A stretch of 64,000 bases of DNA from Epinephelus fuscoguttatus (Eukaryota; Chordata; Actinopteri; Perciformes; Serranidae): NCBI RefSeq assembly GCF_011397635.1, contig NC_064762.1:20051479-20115478 (forward strand). The letters run 5' to 3'. Position numbers and translations under genes: made by a program. Under the pieces are notes generated by a model. That model was not told the origin of the DNA. It was given only the letters and a program-made list of their open reading frames with translations, and made no database searches. Below, piece after piece: positions 26,465-36,263 of this stretch. Position 1 is the stretch's first letter, and each line of letters begins with the position of its first letter.

Positions 26465-27144
26465 GGGGCCATATTCACAAAGTTTCCTGGTTCTAAGAGT
26501 TGCTCCTAGTGACGAAATTCTAAGAAAATTTGTATTCGTTTTCTTAGAATTTCCCCTTAAAGTTAAAATGGAAGAAGGAGGAGGAAGAGGTTTAAGAGTT
26601 TCTTAAGAAGAGGAGAAAATGGCGGAAAGACAAAGACTTGACACTGGGAAACAGTGAATAAATGAAATGCTACACATTAGATCCTGCAGGGTTAATATGT
26701 GTGGTTGATCTCATTAGGGATAGACACACATTTCCCACCCAACACACTGGTGCTATAACGCCAGAAATAAAATGATCACAACACTAAGATATTTGAAGAA
26801 CTGGAGTGATGAGTTATGACTGTCTCAACCTTCCATCAGCAGAGTGATCACACTAACAATGACGACACTTAGCAGTTCATTTCATGTCCACTGGGTGTCC
26901 ACACCTCGCAGGCTCACAAAAGGGCACGTCTGTGACAACCAATCACATCTGTTAAAAGGATGCATCACACCTACGTAGCAATGGGGTCAACCACACCTCC
27001 TCACTCAGGTAAAAGTCTCTGTCCTGTCCTTGCTCAGAGTTGCTCTGAGAACTTTACTAAATCAGCTAGGACTCCTTACTAAAAACATTCAGGCTAAGTT
27101 AGGAGCTCTAAGAGTATTCTCAGAATGTTTGTGAATATGGCCCC
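26465..27144. mobile_element. Harbinger-like MITE with GGGGCCATATTCACAAA ends
   Basis: GGGGCCATATTCACAAA at 26465-26481 matches the reverse complement of TTTGTGAATATGGCCCC at 27128-27144 exactly over 17 bases, with looser pairing inward (CTAAGAGTTGCTCCTA against TAGGAGCTCTAAGAGT). It is 680 bp. A short frame MAERQRLDTGK inside stops after 12 codons. The class assignment is inference from the ends. Confidence 0.7.
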
Positions 27145-27146
27145 TG

Positions 27147-27862
27147 GTGTAAACGTGTCCCCCAAATGACCATTTGTGTATCAGTTATTTACCCCTCTGT
27201 TACGTTGAATTCCTGAAGAAAACTTTGTTTTTCTTGCATGCCTCCACAGTGAACGAAGAACCTAAATACTTTCTGATGGATAACTAAACTATAACTGAAA
27301 CTTATCTATGCCCTCTTCATAGCCAGACTCCATTGACAAAAACAGCAATTTTACCTTGTGTGGTACACAGGAGCTACTGGTCTACCTCAGTTTGTTTGTG
27401 TTATTGTGTGACTTTGCTGAATCCAAACTAACCCTTTACAACACCAAAGTCACACAAAAACACCAACTAACTGATTAAGGCAGAGGTTGACCAGCAGCTC
27501 ATGTGTTCAGTGAGGTAAAATTACTGTTTTTGTCAATGGAGTCTGGCTTTGAAGAGAGCATAGATAAGTTTGGAAAGGGCTTTTGGTTTGGGAAGTACCG
27601 CGCATACAACTGGATAAATTTGACTTGGATTATACTGCAGGAGTTGTGTGAGAGTTTGTAAATGGATGTTTTGGTATAGTTTTGCTGTTGTTAAATGTGG
27701 ACCCTATTTACTTCAATTCATGATGAATGTTCACCCTTTTGGATTCTCAGTTTACCCTAGAGGCACGCAAGAAAAACAAAGTTTTCTTCCCAAAATTCGA
27801 TGTAACACGGGATGAGTAATTGATTTACAAATGGTCATTTTTCATGTGAAGTGTTCCTTTAA
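27147..27862. mobile_element. Fold-back element with a second palindrome nested inside
   Basis: The outer arms pair AATGACCATTTGTGTATCAG (27166) and GAAAACTTTGTTTTTCTTGCA with AAGAAAAACAAAGTTTTCTT (about 27768) and TTACAAATGGTCATTT (27828). The inner arms (about 27298-27390 and 27478-27572) pair GCCAGACTCCATTGACAAAA with TTTTGTCAATGGAGTCTGGC. The outer element is related to 8038-8672, the inner one to 60139-60415. It directly abuts the MITE on its left. Confidence 0.75.
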
Positions 27863-29190
27863 CATTTTTATTGACATTGGAGTCTTATCAGTTTTTATTG
27901 GCTGAAGAACTACAACTACCAACAGCCAAGTCATTTATTCAGTACTTAAACTTTCCTGCACCTGCATTTGCATAATTTTTAAAGAATAACAAAGCTATTA
28001 ATTCCAACCCTCTCAGTGGAGTAAACAGCTCATTACAAAAAGAAATGTGCATTTCTGTGTTAGCTTGTCTAAACTGCTGCAAGTTCATCCCTTTAGTATC
28101 AAAATATCATGAAAAACACATCCTATAAGATGCAGTGGTGCTTAGGTAGCATGATAATCAGACTGAATGGTAAGTGTTTATAATAACTTGTAGAGCTGCA
28201 TCAACCTTTGCCGTTATTTCTCATGAACACAGCGAGCTGGCCACATATGAAGATCACATTTTAGGAGCGTATGTGCAGGTGTACCACAAACATCCATCTT
28301 GTCCCCATCTTTCTATGTATACCGCCCAAAGATGGCTGTTATTATGTGTGTGCCTTGTCGTGTGTGTGCAAGTGCCCTGGCCAAAGTGCCCGCTTAACAA
28401 TATATCCTGTCAATTTCCAACGTTAACTGTATAATAAAGGCAAAATACTGTGTGTCATAAAAAATCTGTACAGTAAATGTCAGTCGCTAAATGTCCCTGC
28501 TCAGCCTTTTCATCATCACCTACAATTGGAAAACTCTTGTAATGCGTCCAGGGCCTAAGTAGCATCCAGCAGAGGGGAGCTTTGTGAGGTCTGCTCAACT
28601 CCTTCCTGCTCTTTGATTGACTCTTGGAGCACAGCCAAAGCCCGTCTCTGGAAATTTGATCAGCGTGTTTATTTATCGGCCTTTAAACAAATGGTCCATT
28701 TTTACTCAAAATCACATGTCGTTGTTTCACTATTAGTGTTACTGATATCAGCAAAACCAGGCAGCTGATTATTCCTCACTGCCTATTTGTTTGTCCGAGC
28801 GGAGCAGTAAAAACGTAAGACTGGCAGACGGACAGACAGCTGGACAGAAAGTCATCTGTGGAGCTGTATATCACCGCTGATCTGACGGGGCAGACAAACA
28901 CGGTGACCGGAGCGTGGCCCGGCCTGCGAAACCACATGTGAGCGGGCAGGAATGTATAGCCCGCTGCACTGTGGGTTTGAGTCTGTGGGGAAAGAGCGCA
29001 GACTCCCTGACTCACAGGACACTGTGAGGTTGGGGGGATGTGAAGGAGTGAGGAGGAGGGGGGCAGCATAACTTTCGGGAATCAGAGTGCAAGATCAGGA
29101 GGAGTGTGTGAATCACGGCCACAATGCTGTCTCATTTCTAGCCCCTTGCTCCACCATAACAATGAGTTTTCACTCTCTTCTCTCTATTCT
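27863..29190. other. Non-coding stretch
   Basis: No coding exon or clear repeat recognised; 28750-29060 is unique-looking and moderately GC-rich. Confidence 0.4.
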
Positions 29191-29990
29191 AGGTTAAAGG
29201 TCGAGTGTGTAGGCTTTATATGGATATATGGCAGAAATAGAATATAATAGAACAAGTATATTTTCTTAAGTGTATTATTACCTAAAAACAAGAACAACTA
29301 AATCTAATAAATCTGAGGCCATGGTTCTCTGCCGGAAAAAGGTGGATGGCCCCCTCTGGGTTGGGAGAGAGTTACTGCCTCAAGCGAAGGGGTTCAAATA
29401 TCTCAGGGTCTTGTTCATGAGTAAGGGTAGAATGGTGCGTGAGATTGATGCAGTTTGGTGCGGCTTCTGCAGTGATGCAGGCGCTGCGCCGGACAGTCAT
29501 GGTGACGAGAGAGCTGAGCCAGAAGTCAAAGCTTTCAATTTACTGGTCCATCTACGTCCCAAACCTCACCTATGGTCATGAGCTCTAGATAGTGACTGAA
29601 AGAATGAGATTGTGGATACAAGCGGCCGAAATGAGTTTCCTCCATGGGGTGGCTGGGCTAAGCCTTAGAGATAGGGTAAGGAGCTTAGACATCCAAAGGG
29701 AGCTCGGAGTAGAGCCGCTGCTCCTTCGCACCGAAAGGGGTCAGTTGAGGTGGTTCGGGCATCTGATCAGGATCCTCCTGGGCAACTCCCATTGGAGGTG
29801 TTCCGGGCACGTCCCACTGGTAGGAGGCCCCGGGGCAGACCCAGAACACACTGGAGGGATTATATATCTCATCTGGCCTGGGAACGCCTCAGGGTCACCC
29901 AGGAAGAGCTGGAAAGCCAGATCAGACAAACACTGGCTTTCGATTAGGCCATTCGCGTTTTCCCGTCACCCACCATTTTAGCAGCCCCTC
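29191..29990. mobile_element. MITE-like repeat interrupted by a LINE fragment
   Basis: The left part (29191-29299; TTAAAGGTCGAGTGTGTAGG, ATATGGCAGAAATAGAATAT) and right part (from about 29918; GACAAACACTGGCTTTCGAT, TTCGCGTTTTCCCGTCACC) look like two halves of one repeat common in fish, split by the LINE piece. Confidence 0.5.
29300..29917 (+). mobile_element. LINE reverse-transcriptase 3' fragment (broken)
   Basis: Across frameshifts it reads KSEAMVLCRKKVDGPLWVG, GFKYLRVLFMSKGRM, TERMRLWIQAAEMSFLHGV, SLRDRVRSLDIQRELGVEP, LRWFGHLIR, RPTGRRPRGRPRTHWRDYI and SHLAWERLRVTQEELES. This is the C-terminal half of the RT protein of a non-LTR retrotransposon abundant in teleosts. It is truncated at both ends, broken by frameshifts and stops, and non-functional. 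The clade name is uncertain. Confidence 0.88.
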
Positions 29991-30435
29991 CATGTCAAGC
30001 TAATCAGCATCATAAAAACACAGATGTTTTAAGTGAAACTGCTTTATTCAGTGTTTTTAAAAGTTGAAATCAACAGGTCCGATTGTTTTGGAGAGGAAGA
30101 GACCTCTGTGAATAATTTGGCTCCTGATAAAAACCTCCAAACGTCTGGATGTTTAGTTATGATAGACAAAAATTGAGCACACATTAGGAGGGCTTGGGCC
30201 AGCACCTTGTATATGTCGAGCCACACATGGTTGGAGAAACCCTACTTGTGCAGATACATCTAGGGTTATCAAATATAGCTATATAATATTGCCTGATTGA
30301 TATTGGTTAGGCTCTGTGCAGAACTGAAATAGAAGTGACTGCTTTTCAAATCCATCTAATTATCCTCTGTGTCTTTCTTTGATTCCCCCATCCCCAATCT
30401 TCCCTCCTTTGCTCCTTCTATCCTTCTCTTTGAAG
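29991..30435. other. Repeat-derived flank before the EVA1 exon
   Basis: Contains TGAAACTGCTTTATTCAGTG and AGGAAGAGACCTCTGTGAAT, phrases typical of a fish interspersed repeat (about 30005-30160), then the pyrimidine tract of the EVA1 acceptor (30360-30435). Confidence 0.45.
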
Positions 30436-30601
30436 TCCCAAAGAAGTTGCTCCAGGAGCAGGGACCCAGACCGCCGGTGTACTCCCCTCCACCCAGCGCC
30501 CATGACCCCAACATAGTGGGAGACAGCCCTCCAGAGGGGAGCTCAGTCAAAAGCCCCGACAGTGTTCCAGGTGAGCAAAACGACAAACAGAAGTTTTTTC
30601 A

Positions 30602-30654
<53 letters not shown>

Positions 30655-33600
30655 CCTCCCATGGAGAGTAGTTAACACTAAACAGTCCCAAGGCCTCCCA
30701 GGCATCAAGAGAAACAGTAATTCAGGTCTCAAGTCAGGGCATATATGTATGTATATGTAAAGTCACACGGGGTTCAACTGCTTCCATATGTATCCATCGG
30801 CCCAGACCATTTATGATCATCGCTCTTAAAAATATACGAAGAGCCAATGATGTGACCACAGTCCAAATCAGTGCACGAACTCCTGTCGAGAGAAAGAGGG
30901 AGAAGACAGACGAAGAACAATGAAATGAAAGAGTGGAAAGAAAACGAGGAGACGCCAGCGAGAAAGGAAACTTAAACAAAGCGTTATTCATGAGGGATGG
31001 TGGCCTGCGTCCAGCACACTAATTACTCCACTCAGCTACCGGCGCTGTACTGATTAGGAGGATAGACGAATGAATGAGGAGTTAAGAGAGGGAGCGGACA
31101 GGAGATGTGTGCCGCGGGGCTGACAGCTCCTGACGCATGAATGGCTTTACTTCCTCTCACCAGGCTGAAACGCTTCACTTGAAGCTCATCTAGAAAAACC
31201 TGTTTCCATCTCTGATGAAAGATAAGGGCGGAACACGAAACATTGAACTGAAATATAGGTATCCTGGTCTTCTCAGTTCTCTTTGTTTATTTTTAACTGG
31301 CTGGGGATCGACGTAAAGAAACAGATTTGATCTTTCTGCTTGACCAGCAGTTCACTAAACAGCTAAATCACAGTTTCACAACGTTCTTCTTAAAGAGATA
31401 GTCCACTATTTTGGTAAATACACTCACTCACTTTCTTACTGAGAGTTAGAAAAAAGTGATACCACTTGTATCTTTACCTTAAAATCTTGATTTTCTACTT
31501 GTCTTTTCACTCAGCTTTCATAATTTTCTCTATATATGTATTTAAGGGTTTCTTTTATGCCTCCGTCCTGTCTGTTTGTACTTGCGCCCGTCCGTCTGTC
31601 CATCCCATTTCCGTGAACGCAATATCTCAAGAAAGCCTTCAGGAAATTTGCTCAATTTTGGCACAAATGTCCACCAGCACTAAAGGATGAATTGATTACA
31701 TTTTTATGGTCAGAGGTCAAAGGTCACTGTGACCTCACAAAACATATTTTCAGCCATAACTCGAGAATTCATGCGTTATTTATTACAAAATTTCAGAAAA
31801 ATGTCCCGGGGCCGTACACGTGGCGTTTTTTGTGCCCTCAAAGTCATTGTTTCAATGAATGTTTTCACTGAGTTCAACTTTTGAAACGCATGTGAAGAGG
31901 AACAACAAATCACAGCCGACAGATATCTTTCACTTCTTCTGTAAATCTTCAGTCAGATGAATATGGAAAAGTTGATCATGATAGTGCAGGGCTACCCAGA
32001 GCTTTACATCTGTCCCACGGACGATAGGCCTACACACTTGCTCTGCAATAAGGATTTTAGGTAAATAGGCTGCCATGCTCCTGAAAGCTGGCTCAAAAAA
32101 GTAGCACCCAGCGCCCGACCTTGCATTTTCCAGGCGGTTAAAGACGCGGCAAGTGTACAGCCCCTAACAGGATATAATGATGAAGTGATGACATTTCATA
32201 TCCAAAAGGTCGAAGGTGAACTTCACTGTGACATCATAATATTCTGCAAAAACACTTATTAACACTTATTCAATGCCATATCTCAGGAATGGGGGGGACA
32301 AATTCAGTCAGATACTGATTTGATAGTACTAATCTTGAGCCCCTTTCCCAATGCACAAAAAACCCACTGACACCCACTAACATCTGGCTTTTTAATGCAG
32401 TTGGAAAGGTTTTAATCGGCATTCACATGACTCTGCTGTCGTCACAGGTATTCGATCGGCATCGATGGGAACACAACACCCAGGTGAACATGCTAATTTT
32501 AGCTCCTTTACCAGCGAGATGCAATGACGTGCCATCACAAAATACCGCCTGTCTCTGCCCAAGCAACACTTAAACAGTGATCCAAATTATTTTGCACCAA
32601 CTTTGAAAGAGCAACTGAATAACTAAGAGATGTATAAAAAGAAGTAACCACCATAAAGTTTTCAAAGTTCTCCATGCTCCTCTCTACTACAAACCTGCTC
32701 TCCAGCCTGGCTGTGTGCCATACAAATTATATTCAGCCACAAAATAAGCTTGAAAAACCTGGAAATCAAAACAGAAGTACAGAGAGTTGTTGCATAGAGA
32801 TGATACATCTCATCTAGTTGCATTGGTGTGATCTGCCAGGTTTTTACGACGTTGCAGAACGCTGCATTGCAAGTAGTTGCCTGTTTCAGCTCGTCTCGTT
32901 GCGAGTCTTTGGTCTGACCTGGGCTTAATGCTCTGCAAGATGCTGACTCTTTAGTGTCTCCATCTTTGGTCCTAACTGTTTGTTGCTGTGTGGTGTTTCT
33001 GCACTGGAAATTCCCGGAGATCATTAGGCCACTACTGTGTTTTTCTTTCAGTCAAGTCCTGTTTTTTTTGTCCTTTCAGCCATGATGCCATCATATCTAC
33101 CCAGATCCTTTTATTTCTATTGCTCACACACCTTTATTGCTGATAATGGAAACATAAAATACTGGATATCACTCGGTGTGAGGCAGAGATGCAAAGTAGA
33201 TGCAGGATTAAGTATGAAAAGTGAAAGTAAGTAATTGAAATATTAAATGTGATTTTCCATAGTTACGTAGCCTGTATTTTTAATCACTAGAAGTGTTTTC
33301 TATTGACGATCCGCCTGCCTGTTTTCATATGTGTTAGACAGAGCCATTGTGGTGTGTTTGTTGAACGTTAGCTGATGTGTGCACCACAGCAGAGGGTCCA
33401 GGTGGAAACATTTACCTCCTCAGTGAGCAATTCCAGTCTAAACTGCATTTATCAGATAAAGGGAGCCTGACACACCTTGAGAGAGTCTGCAATTAGAGGT
33501 CATTGGTGTGTGTGACAGGTCACTAAAGCACGCTCACCTGCACTGACAAAAGAATCGAGTGTGTAAATATGAGTGCGCACACATGCACACCGAGTTAAGG

Positions 33601-36218
33601 CTTAGGTTTATTTTGGCTGCGTTGGCTTAATGGTTGCTTATTCATGGAGCTAAAGTTACAGTAGTTACATGTCCCACCTAAACACTTCTTAAGGTTAACT
33701 AGATGTAACTTTACTCAGAAAGTTCGTATAAATCGATGTAATCAAATCACCCTGCACTCCCCTGTTCTCTCCTCTCAACTCCTTGACTCTTGCATAAACA
33801 ACACAAGCCAGCGTGTAAACACCCCGAGAAGTCACTGTGATGGAAATCCAGAGGAGGGAAACAGTTGTTCTCGTCTATAAATAGAGTTCTGAGATTTTAG
33901 GGGAAGCTTTTGAAATGTTGCCAAAGCGCAAACGTCTCCCATGTGGTTCTGTTAACGACCTGAGTCAGAATGAGTTTGACAGAAGCGGATGTTGTGTTAT
34001 CTTCTGAATCACACAGCCCTCTGCGAACATGTGTGCATCTTTATGTATGATGCATCTTTTTACAGAAGCGTATCTCCTAAAATCTGAAAACCACCGCCAG
34101 ATTGCAGATGACTCAGTGGTCTCGGAGCTGTAGTCACAATACCTCAGAGACAATTCACTCTTACTTTACTGTAAATGAGAGAACCAGCGCCATCATAATG
34201 TGACTCCACATGTGGTAATGAAATGTTGGAAACACACTCCATGTGTGTCATTGAATGTCTGCTTCAAGGTTGGGTGTATTCTAGTTCTTTTTCAAATCAA
34301 TTCAAGTGCTAAATCCTGATAGAGTATAGTCTGCTTTATGTTGTTAGATAAACTTTTTCTGCTTTTACAGATAGGAAGAAGATTAGGGAGACAAACCCCA
34401 ACGAGGAGAAGTTTTCAGAAGCCGAAGGAGGAGGAGGAGGTGGAGGAGAGAGTCCACTGCGGCCCCCAGGCACCTCTACCACCAACATGTCCCTCATCAG
34501 CAACGCACTGGCAGCCTACACTTATATATCAGGTAGGGCAACATCCATTTTCTTGTGTGACATCACATTACAAGATTCAGGTAAGTAAGAGATCATAGTC
34601 TGATTATTATCATTAGTCGATAATAGGGCTGGATCTTAAATGTCCCCTATGATGCTTGTTTCCAGGTCTATTCCAGTATTTTTGGTTTCCACTATGTTAA
34701 CGTGCTTCAGTGTTCAGAAAGTGCATTATTTTTCTCAGACGGTCTGCCTGAATATACCTGTAATCACCCTCACCCTCCGTCTGAAACACGTTTTAGTACC
34801 TGTCTCTTTGAGCCTCCCCTCCTTAAACTAGCCCAGTTCGCTCTGATTGGTCAGTGTTCCTGCGCTTTCAGCATCTCTGCACCATCTTAGCAGCTGTGGG
34901 AATGACTGTAAAGCAGAGTCCTGCACGGGTCCCTTTTTGAAAATCCGCACCCACCCATATCCATAAAGCTCAAAACCAGAACCGACCCCTTACCTGTCAT
35001 TAAGGGTGCTTTCACACCTGCCTTGTTCGGTTCGGTTTAGTAGAACTCAAGTTCGTTTGCCCCCTAACTGCAGTTCATTTGGGCAGGTGTGAACACAGCA
35101 ATCACACTCAGGTGTGCACCAAAACAACCAGACCGAGACCTTCTTGAAGAGGTGGTCTCGGTCTGGTTACAAACGAACTCTGGTGCGGTTCATTTGTGGT
35201 GAGAACGTGTTCCGACCTCGATCTGAACCAACTGCAGTCACATGACACGTTGTTTGGGTTAAACATGAGCATGTTACAGTCCTGGAGGATTATTAATGTG
35301 CACCTCCTCCTGTACTGCCTTAATATGCACATTCAGCACATCCAATGCATCAAAACATTGTTTTCTAGTTGGAGCCGCGCCTCGTTTTCAAACTGTATGG
35401 TTTGACTAAAATGAACAATGACAGCAATATAGTCCACGATGAGCAGCGCTAAAATCAACCTGCGTAGTTGTCCCTCCATTGTGACATTAGAAAGTGTCAA
35501 ATTTATCTTGCAAGTGTACTCTTCTTCAATGTTTTGTTTACTTCCTGGATTTTCCCCGCATGGAAAGTCTGACCAATCAAGAGCAGCTTTCTCACACAAG
35601 GCATTTTATCATTTTTACCTGTGGGTACCTGACCCAGTGCAGGACTCTGCTGTAAAGGGACTGTGGCAGCTCTGTCTATCTTTACAGACATCTCACTGGA
35701 ATTGCGTTGCAAGGCAACAGCTTGTGTTCATGTTTACTTCCTGTCAGCTGATGTCATTCTTATACACTGTAAAACATTCCAACAGGAAATACAAAGGGAC
35801 CCATTTATAATGTTTCAGGTTTGAAATAGTCTGTGACATCACATCTTCACGGAAGTCCTGACAACTCGTTTAAAGGCACAGTTTCTGAATACGGACTGTG
35901 GGCATTTCTCTGTGGACTGTATTTTGATACTGTCACTGGATTTATATGTAGCACCTATACCTGCTTTATATTAAAAAGACATGGAAATCAGACTTTTTAC
36001 AGCATGGGACATTTAATATTTAAAGGCCTCATCAGATCAAGATTCCTTCTTAGACAGTAGTATTAGTGACACTGGGATTTGAGTGCATGGTTTCATATGT
36101 GGTACACGTGTGTGGCATGCTATCTCTTGCATAAAATTTCCCAGTTTCCTTTTTCCTGGGACTGAAATGTGGGTAAATGTGGGCCAGAGGAATGCAGATG
36201 TTTGGCAGAGATAACAGG

Positions 36219-36263
<45 letters not shown>

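Larger units (their letters stand above)
30571..34370 (+). other. EVA1 gene intron between first two visible exons
   Basis: Flanked by GTGAGC donor and TTTTACAG acceptor. It holds a CA microsatellite at its 5' end, the left end of a common fish MITE near 31395, a dispersed repeat with nuclear-receptor-like motifs (31550-32310), and otherwise no gene. Open frames inside are short and lack family resemblance. Confidence 0.7.

Noticed and set aside
30369..30435. Start of the EVA1 protein at the Met upstream of VPKK
   Set aside because: The stretch is a C/T-rich polypyrimidine tract ending in AG, that is an intron acceptor, and the homology begins exactly after it.
1..30435. Missing SUEL lectin exons of the EVA1 gene
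   Set aside because: I looked for the Tyr-Gly-Arg and Cys-rich patterns and found no exon with proper borders, so none is reported; small exons could have been missed by eye.
35439..35810. 123-codon plus-strand frame
   Set aside because: It lies in a repeat-rich part of the EVA1 intron, has no domain pattern and no splice context.
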